A DNA stretch of 64,000 bases, taken from the NCBI GenBank assembly GCA_914767715.1, contig OU612069.1:4836001-4900000 (forward strand), written 5' to 3'. Under the pieces are notes generated by a model. It made no database searches. It had not been told where the DNA came from and saw only the letters and a list, made by a program, of their open reading frames with translations. Both the position numbers and the translations under genes were made by a program. The first letter of the stretch is position 1, and each line of letters starts with the position of its first letter. This DNA is from Membranipora membranacea. Lineage: Eukaryota; Bryozoa; Gymnolaemata; Cheilostomatida; Membraniporidae. Positions 12,884 through 25,479 of the stretch are shown one piece after another.

Positions 12884-13215
12884 AGCCCTAAATAATTATT
12901 CCACATGTTATATTTGATAAAAAGTTTGCATTTTTTATCCGTGTTTTGTCCTCAGGTCAGTTTACAATTCAGTGATTCACTTTTAAACATTTTCTGGCTA
13001 ACTTTTCTGAGTTGTATAAGGATGTATGAGGAAAGGTCTTGAATTTCTTGACCTTGTCTGAGTACCAAATTTTAGAGAACGATGGTCACCAACGTTGTGT
13101 TCCACAGTAAATCTATGTCACATTATCATCCTGCGCACAGGATTGATGGTTACTAGGCAGACCATCAATCAAATCATAAAATCAACAAAAAATTTGCCTA
13201 AGTCAGATTCAAATG
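12884..13215. repeat. Dispersed repeat, block order A then B
   Basis: Block A (12,884-13,035; starts GCCCTAAATAATTATTC, includes TTTTGTCCTCAGGTCAGTTT) and block B (13,112-13,215; includes CTAGGCAGACCATCAAT) both recur at 24.5-24.77 kb, but there in the order B then A. Confidence 0.7.
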
Positions 13216-13329
13216 CAGGAGCAAATTTTCACATTGGCCTATACCACCATATATAATAAGTGATAAATGGATTCATGTAGAATGCAATGTGTATTGTTTT
13301 ACAATAAAGTATACCTAGCGTGCTGACTT

Positions 13330-13800
13330 ATGATGAATTACAACGCATTGGAGTATGCTTATCGTGGTAAGGTTAAGGCAAAATCTGTAAGTGAGATACA
13401 TAATGGTCAGCTGCAACAAATCCTAGACAAAATGAACGAGAACAAGAGGTCAGCTGACAACCAGCGCAAGGCCTTAATAACAGCAGCAAGCAAGATCAAC
13501 ACTCGTCTGAATGCCATCGAGTCTGATTAAAGAGCTTTCTTCACTTCACTGGAATATGCACAATGAGATGTAACTGGTGTAAAAGCAAGGTTTGAAGAAC
13601 TCAACAAATACAACAACTACAAGCTTATAATGAAGACAAATCAGAAAAAGCTTTGGCCGTCATCCACACTGTCGATATAATCAACGAACGCTGTAAATAG
13701 CAAATATCCCGGAGAGCCGCAATGAAGCACATCAAAAGTTGTTCTATCCCTAGCAAGTCACCTGGATACTACCATCTCACCAAGTGACATAGATGCCTTG
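13330..13800 (+). pseudogene. LINE ORF1-like coiled-coil remnant
   Basis: An open stretch of about 66 codons reads as a charged coiled coil (Q-L-Q-Q-I-L-D-K-M-N-E-N-K, then I-N-T-R-L-N-A-I-E-S-D). After a stop it continues with A-R-F-E-E-L-N and, in shifted frames, R-N-E-A-H-Q-K and T-T-I-S-P-S-D-I-D. That succession matches L1-type ORF1 nucleic-acid-binding proteins (Transposase_22 family). Frameshifts and stops make it inactive. It could instead be ORF1 of another LINE clade. Confidence 0.5.
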
Positions 13801-15179
13801 TAAGCCTTTCATTATATTTAAATAATTGGTCTGGTACGCTAGAAATTTGAAATCCTTTGTAGACCATTGTTCATCGGACAATATTTAGCTTTGTATCGGC
13901 AATATATTTTGGTAATGAACTTTCATGGGGGATGGGGTTGTGCGCGAATGTCATAACTGTGGTACATATTGGATGGTATCACATGTAAAATACCATATTA
14001 ACAGCAGCCCAATATTTTGAATCTTGAATTCAATCAATCTAAAAGTCATGTCATATCCTCTACCTCCCATGTCAAACCTCATACCCACACTCTCACACTT
14101 GATTGAAATAATTTTGAACGGCCTGAAAAATGAGATACCTTCGTGTAATAGTGGATAAATGTAAAATGTTTCATGAGTATGTGCAATCTGTTTTTTATCG
14201 GCATCAAGAAGAATGTATGTCATGGATGATTTTGTGTATCTAGCTCTAAACCTATAGCAACTATGTTTTTCAAAAGCCCCTGATCCATATTTGTTTACCT
14301 TGTATATTTACTGTAGCTACGCCAATTACCAATAAGGCTATCAGAAGAATATCAAAATTTCTCAATAGGCTGCAGCCCAAAAATTTCAATGGAATAGAGG
14401 CAAATCAAGGGAGTTGGGTATATCCTAAGCAACTGCTGTTATGAAATTAATTTTGTTTGTTCGTTCAGATGATCCGAGCCAATGCACTATGCCAGATGAC
14501 TGCTTCACAGGTCCTCAAGATGTTCACCCAAACACCGCTGCTTGAATTCTGAAAATACCTCACAGCTCATCGCGACTACCTGCAGGTTCTGCAAGGCATC
14601 CTATTGGCAAAGCGTTTGTGTATTGTGTTTTCATGCATCCAATTCAAATGACATGGCATGCTTACAAAAATCAATTGTCATGGGTACTCATTTTCTGCAT
14701 TGGGTGTGACCGTTCAAAAGCCAATGATGAGAGCAATTTTCTGTTAGTTTTCTCAACAACTTGAAGGTGTTATGTATTTGATTGTGTAGATAATTCCGTC
14801 GGGTGTATTCTGAATTCCTGCTCAGCAGTTGTGGCTAGAGGGTAGGGAAAATCAGGTGTATAGGGAAAAAGTTCATTGCAATTCAACCCTGGTTCTTACT
14901 CTGCAACTCGGAGTGCAAGTGCAAGTGCATCTCTACCTACTGTTTTTCAAATTTCCTTGTAAAAATTGAATTTTCATGTAATGAATCAAGCCGAATTTAT
15001 GATGATAATTTTGGTCGAACCTAAGAATAGTGGTAGGTATGGCAAAGATATTCAATAGGTGAATATGAATTGAATGTCAGTAGCAAATACATAGGTGTAT
15101 GCATTGCGGAGGAAGGAAAAAATTGTTACGATGGTGAAAATAATATGCGAAAAAGAATAAAATATAAGAGTAAAATTAA
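13801..15179. other. Non-coding stretch
   Basis: No supported gene. A 90-codon minus-strand frame at 13,951-14,223 has no recognisable domain or clear splice context and is not called. Confidence 0.4.
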
Positions 15180-15750
15180 GTATTAATTTTATATTCCAAT
15201 AACCTAAATGACAAAAAGTCAATATTATGCATTAATAGTAACTTTTAGCCAAACGGCGCAAAATTCAGCTCCCTGTACTCCCGTCAGCAATGCTGTGCCG
15301 CCAAAGGAGTAGACCTCAATTTCAAAACAGCCTCTTGAAGACCCCAAGTGGAAGATCCAAAATATCACAAGCATGCTATCCAAATAGGTTACAGGCCAGG
15401 TAGAATATTGGTGTCGCTCATTGCTGTTCTAACATCCGCTTGTTTCAATGGATCTTTTTCTACTCTTTCTTGTTTGAATTTCATACAGGTTGTCAATGAT
15501 GTCACAGTTATCTTTTCTTGTGAGAATGAAAATTTGATTGAAATTTGAACTTTTCCATATTCTGCTAGCCATCCTTAAGATTCAGATCACTTTAACAGTT
15601 TTATTACAGTACCTCAACCCTTACAGTGTTACAATGTTGTGCTGGGATATCTTTCCACGCAATTCCTGAATACATTTAGTTAGGCTTGAGAGTAAAATTG
15701 GCTTACTACTTAATATCAATTTTTAGCTTGGTATAATATGTGTAGTTGTA
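15180..15750. repeat. Dispersed repeat, intact copy
   Basis: About 570 bases. The first part (15,180-15,550) aligns with 24,960-25,335 and the last part (15,565-15,750) aligns with 27,035-27,245. Shared runs include GACAAAAAGTCAAT, TTCAGCTCCCTGTACTCC, GGTTGTCAATGAT and ATTTTAGCTTGGTATA. This copy is contiguous; the other is split by an inserted LINE. Confidence 0.75.
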
Positions 15751-16492
15751 TATCTTTGCCCAATTTTGTTTTTGGCAGCGTGTTATATTTTGTATTTTAT
15801 TGAGGTGAGTTTGTGCGTGAGAAATTTCAATAATTTTAGATATTTGAACTGCATATCGAGTTACCAGCTTTTTAGCATATTTATATTTGTGTTTTCCTTG
15901 GCTTTTATGTTTTGAACATCATCTCTATCAATGACAAACCATAGTTGTCATGACGTCAACTACTCCTCATTTGCGTTGCTGGTACTGTGCAGGAACTTAT
16001 CTACTAATTCAAAGGTGAAACAGGATTGGGGTGCTCACCACCACTAAGCCCTGTTATATCCCATGTCACTTATAACTATGAGATAATGGCCTGTCACGTC
16101 TCTAAATGCTGAGACATTATCAGTATTGTATTGTAGGGTGAAATGAGGAAATTAACATCTTTGTACTCAGTGTCTTGGACTTTGAGTGAGTTATTAGCTG
16201 CCAGTATTTATCTCACAAGTTAAATTATTCTCGCAATATTATCTACTTAAAAACATTTAAAATTTAGATAGTACAGTTGAACTTTGTATGGTTGAGGTAA
16301 ACAGTAGCTGTTTGGTGTCAGTAATAGGGCACCAATTTGAGCACAATGATAAACACTTATCAGCTTTTCTAGGCTTTTAATATAGATATCAGCGATGAGA
16401 TCAAACAGCAAATAAAATGAAATTGAACAGCTGTTACAACTACTACTAGTACTACAAGTACTACTAGTACAGGAAGTGCGGATATGACTTAC
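15751..16492. other. Non-coding stretch
   Basis: No gene supported. A short TACTAGTAC-type simple repeat lies near 16,440-16,475, just downstream (minus sense) of the LRR exon, in what is probably its intron. Confidence 0.4.
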
Positions 16493-16633
16493 CTCCCTGG
16501 TAGACTAGTGATGCCGCAATAGTTCACAGACAAAAACTTTAGTGATTTCAGCTTTCCTAACTCTGTGGGTAATGTCTTTAGCTTGCTGCTACTCAATAAA
16601 GATAACACCTCAAGTTCTTTCAGACTGCAGACA
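16493..16633 (-). CDS. Leucine-rich repeat exon of the minus-strand host gene
   Basis: A 141-base exon (47 codons) with a strong polypyrimidine acceptor ending CCACCACAG and a consensus donor GTAAGTC. Translation shows two LRRs: L-K-E-L-E-V-L-S-L-L-S-S-S-K-L-K-T-L-P, then L-G-K-L-K-S-L-K-F-L-S-V-N. LRRs form a curved protein-binding surface. The exon enters and leaves with two bases carried over, so it is symmetric, as repeat-coding exons often are. The phase also fits directly onto the exon ending at 28,331. LRR exons between the two may exist but were not seen. Downstream exons were not identified. Confidence 0.75.
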
Positions 16634-17959
16634 CTGTGGTGGAAAAAAAAACATGTGAAAAACCATAAATATAATACCATTGTGGGAAATAATGCGCAAT
16701 AAAAAGCGACAAGAGAACTTCCAACAAAGTCAGAGTTTGATCATACTAGTATCATTGATATCTCAAACTAGAATATAGTAACCTTTGATAGTGAATCATA
16801 TGTGACTCTAGACATAATAATATAAACATAATACATTGTTGTATGTAATTTCATGACTCGTGTTACTACACTCTGATATTAAGTTATATAAAGATAAACA
16901 AAGATAAGTAGTCTGTTTGCAAAGAGTGAATGGGCTAGGCGAAAAAATTCATTTCATTGGCATCTATATCATTACTTGAGAAATTGTTTTTCAAAAGTGC
17001 CGAACAAGAAACCAAAAAAATTGACTGAGTGTTTATAGACTATTATTGTAGCATGTAATATTTAATTATGGCTTTCTTGAAAAAAGAAATGCTGCCTCAC
17101 ATTCTTAAAACGATGCCTCCAGGTACCCCGCTTTGCAGATGCTACCCTGGATAAAGTATATGCTATTTTCTTATTGAGTACTGTGCAATAGTGCTAGGAA
17201 ATAATAAACAATATATTATTGGCAAAGATTAAATTCATCTAGATAATTATCGAGCTGTGGAGTTATCATACTTAGATATTATATATAAGGTTTTTATCAG
17301 AGTATTCTAGCCTACAGAATCGGAATTGGTTGATCTATCAACCTGGATAGGGATGGGAGAATGTGAATCTGAACTGAACTCCCTCATTAATGAGAGAAAG
17401 TTTTAGATTGATCAATTAACCATGTAACTTGTCATTTTTTCTGATTTAGATTTTGCTGTCTGGATAGATTTGCTTTCCTTGTAATGTAGGTATCGAAGGA
17501 TATAATAGTAACCATGAATCAATGAATCTCAGATGTTGCAGATAATAATATGAATTTCTGGTGTTGCAAGTTAGGTGATCCAGATGTGAAACTTAATCTA
17601 TAAATGCTGACTTAAACCCACAGTGATGCTGGCTTGACAATGATTGAAATATGAAAATATAGCCTCACTCATATGAATGCCGCTATCTTGTAGAGATGTT
17701 AATCAATTAATAGTGAGTTTTGTACGCTCATTGAATATGCTAATCAATTCTTACAAGCGATTCGTGGTCAATTTATGATTTACCAGTAGTTGATAAAAAC
17801 TGAGGAAATCAGACAAAGGCGATTAGAGTAAAACAAATATCCCAGAACCAAACTATATTGTTATTTTGAAAACTGTAATAAAATGACATTCATGTCTGTT
17901 TGGAGTTGATAATCCAAGTATAACTTTTGAGCTGCACTTTCTAAGGGATTTGCTCAGAA
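16634..17959. other. Non-coding stretch, likely intron of the LRR gene
   Basis: No gene seen on either strand. A diverged dispersed repeat at 17,545-17,640 is related to 1,441-1,530 and 23,560-23,650. Confidence 0.4.
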
Positions 17960-18560
17960 ACCTCCACTGACTAAAACCTTCTCAAACTGGTGAATGAAAT
18001 ATGATGTATATCATCTGAAGATATTCCTTGTCAATTTTTAAACCTTACTGCACTGGACATCAAGAAATTTTTTGACTGTGTAACTCATATAGTAACTGAA
18101 TTTACTCAAAAATTCAACAGTACACTACTGGTAGCATCCTTTATGAAAAAATCATTTATCAAACAGATCTTAAACCATGAAGGTTAATGGTATTTTTATC
18201 GATGACGTTACTAAATTGTTCTCTATTCGCCAATGACTGCCTCATTCAAGCAGTAAGACAAATTAAAATATTTACGAGTAATTTTAGATAAAAATATGAA
18301 TTTTGTATCCCATGTCACAGAGATTCAACAAAAACTACACCCAATCATAGCAAATTTTATGAGAAATTGTAGGGTTCTGAATGAAACCTTAGCTGCAGTC
18401 TGGTACACACAGTTAACAAGACCAAACATTGAATATCTTGCTCAATTACTTTTTGCTCCGATGAATACCGAATACTGAGTTGAATACCGATGTTTAAGGA
18501 TCATAAATCAAAATTGCCCAAAACTCAGTGACTTATATGGATTTTGTAGTTCAATAGCTG
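17960..18560 (+). pseudogene. LINE reverse-transcriptase fragment
   Basis: Near 18,054 a frame reads L-D-I-K-K-F-F-D-C-V-T-H, the RT palm motif normally of the form LDxxKAFDxVxH. It is followed from 18,250 by a diverged K-L-K-Y-L-R-V-I-L-D-K-N-M-N-F and T-R-P-N-I-E-Y-L-A-Q, close to the 4.8-kb copy. Frames are broken and the middle of the palm is missing. Confidence 0.65.
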
Positions 18561-21500
18561 CAGGAAGTATCATCTCCTTGTTTGTATAAATATTTAAACC
18601 AGAGTTATTACCCCACAAAGTTTATAGAAAGTCTTTTGTTCTGCTAAACAAAATCCACAAGAAATTTAGAAGAATAGAAACAAAAGACAGTGGATATTCT
18701 AGTTTGTATCAACTGATTTGTCTGTTGATTGAAAGCCCAGCAGTTTTGAATTTGACACGCTATACTAACATTAAGTGTTGATGCTAATTCCATGTATCCA
18801 ATTCGGCACTCAAATGATGCCACACCAACATATGGAAACATTGTGATTTTGAAATAGAATTCAATGCACAAAAAATTTTGCTTTACTGAACTATTACTAA
18901 GCAAAAGTAACGGAGAAAAATTCATGCAGCAGCAGTGAATTTTTGTCAATTTAAACTTTAATAAGATCCGAAAATTAACAAGTGATATTATCAATACACA
19001 TAATTACTGGTCAATTAAATTTGATTTTGATTCTGCAAGGTTTTGGTAGCTTTGGTCTTAGCCTTGTATGGTATTTTTAAATCAGCCTATCGTATACCAT
19101 GCTCATTGAGTTGGAACTTTATCGACAGAGGACTGGGGACTAGGAGGTATAAAGTTTCCTTAAAAAACTTGTCAAATTGATGATAATCTAGAGCAGCAGC
19201 ATTTAACTCCGGATGGCAGCATTAGAGCTGCAACAACTTAGTATCCAATAGTTTCCTCTACTCTTTTTTCTCTATGATACTTTTAAATTTCTAGCCACAT
19301 GTGGGGTAGAGTCAACAGTGTATCCTCTTAAACCTTTCATAACCAGGCGCCCAGAGGGGCCATTGTGAGATTGGTTGGGGTTATGAATGGATTAGGCTGG
19401 TTGATATGGTGTGATTTGCCAATTCTTACTTGTTTTGAGGTTAAGATGTCATCAATGAGTTTTAAACCAATATTTTTGACATAAGGTAGGCTATGGCCAG
19501 AAATGTGATATTGCCACTGTCTGAATCATTTTCAAGCATGTCTCAATTTAAGATGTCCGTCGAATGAAATAACACCCATGCAAAAAGTTTGTTGCAGCAA
19601 AGTCAAAATCATCAAGCAGCTCATGAATGAGCTCCCTAATTCGATAAATTTTCCAAGCCAATCTATAATTTTCCTTCCAAAATGGGCTGGAACACATTAA
19701 ACTACCTCTATTCCTCAGATAGTTCCTCAATATCCTTCCCTGCGGGAAGACTTTCCAACGCATTTCCTGTACCCAGCCTGGTTTGCCTACTCAAAATCCA
19801 TGGATGCAGCCCTGGGTAGAATAGGCAGACCAGTGCAATAGCCAATTACCATGATTTTTCCCTTGGACTGGCCTTAAACCAGGCTTGCATCATGAAATTC
19901 CTGTGACACAGAATAATAATGTCTTACATATGTTTTTGCCTACAATCTGAGCAAATAGCTATAGCCAACGTCACTAGGCACTGATTTTCTTCATCCTTGA
20001 TTTTGGTACACCAATCTACACATATTTAAAATTAATACCAATAAAATGATGGTCTGAACTAACCAGGGAGGGTGGGATATACCCTCTCCCACCCTCCCTG
20101 AAATATCAAACTCAAGCAATTAAATTTGAGTCCATAATTGCGAACAATATGATATTGTCTTCTACAATATAGCTAGTCTACAGGAGCGAACTCTCACTGC
20201 AGGAGCCATTGCAAATTTTTGGCAATAACAGGATAATCTCATTCATTGAACCCACCATACACAGACCATTTATAAGAATTTTTTTCAAGTAACATAACAT
20301 AGCACAGATTGATGTGTAAATACCTAGAGATAATAATCAGCCTTCACTCTATTGTTTCTTAGGGGATTAGGCTTCACATCCATTGTAAACTCAATGTCAA
20401 TGAAACTATTTCAAAGAGACAGGAGACACCTATCCTTGTTTAGGTGAACAAACTCAGAGTAGTTTTCACAAGAAGATGTTTCAATAACAAACCCAGGTGA
20501 AAGCACCAAGCAGGGTTTATGGTTATGGTTAATCTATTACATTGGGCCTATTTGAAACGCTGGCAATACACAGTACTCAAAACATGTGAAAGATAAGTAA
20601 TCAAGTGTCAACAGCTGAGAAGAAATGTGTTTCCCTGATCTGACAAAACACTAGAGTCTAGAAGTATTGAAATATGACAACATAACGCAGTGGAATTGCT
20701 CTGTGTGCCCCTGTACGATGTAAAATGGTATGAGATACAATGCTTGGATGCTGCTTGAATTTGTTACTCTTTGACAGGGATTTGCGAGATCTTGTTACTA
20801 TTGTCATTGCTAATAGTGCTGCTTGATGTGTACATTTGCTGTAAGGTTATGATCTTGGCGAGATACTGAAATTTGGTGGCACGAAAGTGGAAGAGGCAAG
20901 CTCATAAGACTTGACAAATTATCTTATAGGTATTAAAAAATGAAGAGTGTACTGTGATCACATTAACCCCCATTCATGCGTACTGAAATAACTAAGGTAA
21001 AATATTGAATAAATCTGCCGGTCCCTGTTTTAGAATCGTAATATTCGCTGCCATGTGGAGGTTTCTAAAATCACTGGTTTTTCTACCATACCTAAGTAAT
21101 TTTTATATTTTGCTTTCACAATTAAATAAGGGTTCCATCTTCATTTTAGGAACAATAATCTAAGTCAGCATTCCATGCTCATAATCTGTTATCATTTTAA
21201 GTGATGTAATGTTAGAAGACAATACTACGGGTTCACATAAAATCTTCATTGTGATATTTATTCTGTATTGTGTATTGTGCTGAGTGTGAGGCCTCTATAC
21301 GATTCAATGCTTTTCATTGTTTTAACATTTGGTAAACAAAGGAATCCTTTATATGCTGTGCCTAGTTCTATGCAATAGAGGATAAATGTACCATGTCAGC
21401 TTGCATCTAAAGTTTATATGAGAAAACTGAGAATAAATTTTAAGATATGCTGCATTAAATGAAGGGAAATAGCGATAGAATGACCCAAAATGATTCATAT

Positions 21501-21659
21501 ATTGATATCGTCATAATGTGGTTAGCAAAAAAATTTGACGCTTCTAGCATATGTAGAAGTGCATTTTAATTGAGTCATCTGGTTAATAAAAGATAATTTC
21601 ATCATTTTTTATGAAATTCATGATTTTTTGCATTCATTTCGTGGATTAAATAGTAATTC
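18561..21659. other. Non-coding stretch, likely intron of the LRR gene
   Basis: No confident gene. A minus-strand frame at 19,548-19,763 (I-R-E-L-I-H-E-L-L-D-D-F-D-F) is protein-like but matches no family I can name. A perfect hairpin lies at 20,064-20,100. Confidence 0.35.
20064..20100. repeat. Perfect GC-rich hairpin, 14-base stem
   Basis: CAGGGAGGGTGGGA is followed by a 9-base loop and the exact complement TCCCACCCTCCCTG. It is strikingly GC-rich for this AT-rich region. Confidence 0.85.
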
Positions 21660-22300
21660 AACCACCAAGCCTGGACAATAACTTTCAATCAATTTGTGAT
21701 GGTTTCTGCATCAAATTTAAAAAATGTAGGGGGAGATAACGAGGAAAGCATATAAGTCACTAAGAAGTTGAGAAAAGGCATTTGAAATGAAATCAGCAAC
21801 GGGTATTATTATTTATCCCTTTTTACATTTTCAATCGATTGACGAATTTGTCTCTATTATCGATGACAATTAATGACTGTAAAATTAGAAACACATACAA
21901 GACTTGGTAAAAGTGAGGGCTTGATGCTTTTTATAGACAAAACAGGTTCTTCTTTGTGGAATTTTGTGCAAAATTATTTTATCACTTGCCCCTAACTGTT
22001 AAGCTATGCCATGATCTCAAATCATACAAGACGTCAAAAGCCACCTTTTAAGTGCATAAATTTTTAACTTTTCTACTCCTCAATACTTGCATTTTTATTC
22101 TTCATTTACTTCATTAGATAGGAAATAGTTCATTCAAAATTTTCTCAATTTTCTCAATTGCCTGTAATCTCTGTATTTTTAAACCTTTGTGTGTCCTAGT
22201 ATTTCACCCACACTTTCATAATTACTTTTAATTTAATTTTAAAAGAAATTCTTTTCATCTTTGGTTAATGAACAAAAGTTCCTGAACTTATTAATACTAC
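21660..22300 (+). pseudogene. LINE remnant, non-coding now
   Basis: The stretch 21,785-21,960 aligns with 5,100-5,240 of the 4.7-kb LINE copy (shared GGGTATTAT, CTTGGTAA(A/G)AGTGAG). It has no open frame. It is followed by the repeat at 22,310 that also follows the LINE at 1.7 kb. Confidence 0.5.
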
Positions 22301-22309
22301 CAGAACAAA

Positions 22310-22570
22310 TATGCAATACATATATAAGTGATGATGTAATAATTGTTCGAAATAAGGTTATATCGCTAACCATGTGGCTTCATTATTCTTAGGTGGATCT
22401 GTGGCTGTTATTTGAGATTACTGTAATGTTGTAAGTGAGCACACCTATAATTCAGCCAGTTGAAGGCGATAAGTTGGCTTTTATTCAAATTGTGTAGCCT
22501 GCCGTATGGTCATAACCTTTGTTTGTGATACCACCATAGCTAAGATAATTGTGAATACATATTCGGTTCT
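22310..22570. repeat. Dispersed repeat, pair with 1.97-2.26 kb
   Basis: Second copy of the presumed LINE 3' end, roughly four bases in five identical to 1,970-2,260 by eye. Confidence 0.65.
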
Positions 22571-24059
22571 AATTTATATCACTTCGAAAACTAAATCACA
22601 TGTACGTAGTTTTGCTTTTCATATTTTGGGAGTTGTGCTCACTCGCAAGCGAGAAGTGTCAGAATTACTCTCAAAGATAAACAAAGGCTAAAACAAAGGG
22701 ATCTGAATACCCTAAAAATTTAAATATAAACTGTCTCCAATAACCCTGTTTCGTCAATCAATGTTACATTTCCCTAGATATCAATCTCAACTAGGAAAAT
22801 TAGCGTAGAGTGCTATGAGAATAACATCACTATCAGAAATGGTCGAATGGACCTATTTTTCCTTAAAAGTTTTCTATAACTCACTAAATTCCATAAATGC
22901 AGTGAAAACTCCTTTATTACACTAAAATTATTAGATTAAATATCAAAGCAAATTTTGTCCTTGCCAAATATAAAATACATATTATAATATAAAGAAGACC
23001 AAATAGTGGAGTTGATATGCAAGGTATCAGAGCTTTTATTACTAACATTAAAATCATCCTCTCCTGAAATAGGACAGCTGCCATACATTTTTGAAACATC
23101 ATAAGGACTGCTGGCAGTAGATCAGATGAGAAATCCCACTGCAAAGAAGCTATCCATTGTCAGGCAAAATTATATTGCAACCCCACCAGAAACTTTCTTA
23201 AATTGTCAGGAAATCTCTTGAATTATTTGCCCTCAAGATCAGGTTTCGTTATTTGAGTTTTCCTCAAAATAACGAAACAAACACTCCTGTTTACTAGTTA
23301 ATTTTGTTTGCTTTTCGCCCCACTTTTTGGAAAACTTAGGGCTTTTTTAAAGGTTACAAACTTGCGAAGGAGCAAACACGATTGGGCAATACATTCTAAA
23401 GATGAGAAAAGGTTTTCTCAAATACCCATACATAGTATCTCTGACATTATATTTTGCAGTCTAAATAGGTTTGGATGTCCTTGTGATGCATGTATTGCAG
23501 GAGGTAACATTTACCATAAATAAATTGACTCGATCTAATTTTTTTTGGATTTAATGGTTTATAGGTATTTCTTGTGATGCAAGTGTTGCAAAACAGATAT
23601 GGAAGTTAATATATGAATGCTAGTTTAAACCCACAACTTTGCTTGCTTGAGGACCAGTCGGTGTTGTTGAAATGTAGCCTACTTCCTATTTATGCTGATC
23701 ATTCTCAAAGTAGATTTTATATTACCAGACTCAAAAACTCTTTGAATATTTGAATGCTTTATTCTTGCGAGCGATCCCATTTGAAGTTTTGGGTTATGCA
23801 AATTCAGGAACGCATTCAAATGTCATCAGAGCAAAAAAATTTACCAAGCTTCAGACTATGGTATTAGCTGCTTGCCGTTGAGTGTTAAGAAAAGTGTTGA
23901 AAGTGAAAATGAATATCGATTTGGTTTTTGAATGTAGGTCATGTTACTATTGTTGGCCTGAGTATGAATTGGAAGGAGAAAATATAATCCACATGGATAC
24001 CCATAATTTTCAGAGATGCTCATCATTTCATAGTGAGATTGACACACTGTCTCGATTCG
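22571..24059. other. Non-coding stretch
   Basis: No gene supported. It contains the third copy of the short dispersed repeat (23,560-23,650). A minus-strand frame at 22,917-23,144 begins just after an acceptor-like TTCTTTGCAG but is hydrophobic and unrecognised, so it is not called. Confidence 0.35.
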
Positions 24060-24500
24060 CAAATTCTTCATTCCAATATTTTTTTATAAAAAACTACGAA
24101 ATGCGATCCACTACTGGGTACTTTACCACGAGCTGGCATAAGCCAGCAGTAGGCATGGGATGGGATGTGCTATATCCCCTTCGCTATTCGTTATAGTGAT
24201 GGATATAGTTATACAGAATTCACAAAGCAGTGTGAATGGGATCCAGGTTGCAAATAACCAAATACTTCTGCCAATGAGGGCATTTATGGACAAGGCTCAG
24301 GTTGTGGCTTCAATCTATAGACTGTATGAGTTGATAAAGAGATAAAGAGATGTGCGATGCGATTCAAACCTTTCACGAGACAGTCCCTGCCTCTGTGTCA
24401 AGGCTAACCTGTACCAAATACCTACTTCATAGAAACAGAGCTTATTTTCACGCCTGCAGAGCAGCCTGCAAAGAGCTTAGGAAGATGGTATAGTTTGCTG
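24060..24500 (+). pseudogene. LINE reverse-transcriptase fragment with altered catalytic box
   Basis: From 24,150 one frame reads M-G-C-A-I-S-P-S-L-F-V-I-V-M-D-I, the RT motif around the G-C-x-x-S-P-x-L-F block. It is followed by R-A-F-M-D-K where a catalytic F-M-D-D is expected. The second Asp is changed to Lys, which should abolish catalysis. The block differs from the FADDT LINEs elsewhere in the window, so this is a second LINE lineage. Downstream, F-H-A-C-R-A-A-C-K-E-L-R-K is in another frame. Confidence 0.65.
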
Positions 24501-24509
24501 ATCACAGAC

Positions 24510-24768
24510 AGGTTTCGCTGTCACATTATTATCCTGCACACAGCATAGCATTGCTAGGCAGACCATCAATTCAAACATAAAATCAACCAAAAAACTTAGC
24601 TTTAGTCGGATTCAAAGCCCTAAATAATTATTCAACAAGTTATATTTGATCAAAATTTTGCATTTTCATCCTTGTTTTGTCCTCAGGTCAGTTTACGATT
24701 CAGTGTTTGATTTTTAAAAAAATGTTGGCTAAATTTTCTGATTTGTATAAGGTTGAATGAGCAAACAT
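24510..24768. repeat. Dispersed repeat, block order B then A
   Basis: Contains the same two blocks as 12,884-13,215 but in reversed order (B at 24,510-24,610, A at 24,617-24,768), each in the same orientation. Confidence 0.7.
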
Positions 24769-24959
24769 TATTTCTTATTATTTCTAACGTTTTCTAGAGA
24801 AACCACCTATAATAAAAATAATTATGACGTGTATGTTAATAATGACAGAACACATCATTTAAAATCATTGCCATTATTTGCTCTTACAATAAACCATGTC
24901 AACAGTTTTTTTCAAAAAAACCTGGACCTTTAATTGACGCAACTACAGAGCCCGTGTAG

Positions 24960-25340
24960 AAATAAGTATCAATTTCATATTCGAATGACCATAATGACAA
25001 AAAGTCAATGTTATGCATTATTGGTAACCTTTAGCCAAACTGCGAAACATTCAGCTCCCTGTACTCCTTGTCAGAAGCGCTGCCAAGGGACCAGACCTCA
25101 AGTTCATGCCACATGCCTCTGGAAAACTCTTGTGGAAGATCCAAAATATCAGAGGCATGCCATCCAAAGAGTTTACAGGCCTGGTAGAATATTGGTCTCT
25201 CACTCATAGCTGTCCGAACAATAACTTGTTTCAATGTAATTTTCCTACTCTATCTTGTTTGAATTTCACACGGGTTGTCAATGATATCGCAAATGTCTTC
25301 TCTTGTGAGAATGAAATTCTGAATGAAATTTGAAGTAGAT
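24960..25340. repeat. Dispersed repeat, left half of a split copy
   Basis: Aligns with 15,180-15,550. The continuation of the repeat is found only after 27,035, beyond an inserted minus-strand LINE. Confidence 0.75.
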
Positions 25341-25479
25341 GATTCAAAGTTCAGTGAAACTATGAGAAACGCAAAGTTTTGTGGTTGTATCGGGAGTGTA
25401 TTGCAGTTAACAGAGTAGTTAAAAAGTAACTTGTTGACCTCTAACACACAACTTAATAAAAAAAAAGGGGTTATACACG

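Noticed and set aside
13951-14223. 90-codon minus-strand frame as a gene
   Set aside because: Composition and lack of motif or splice signals suggest chance.
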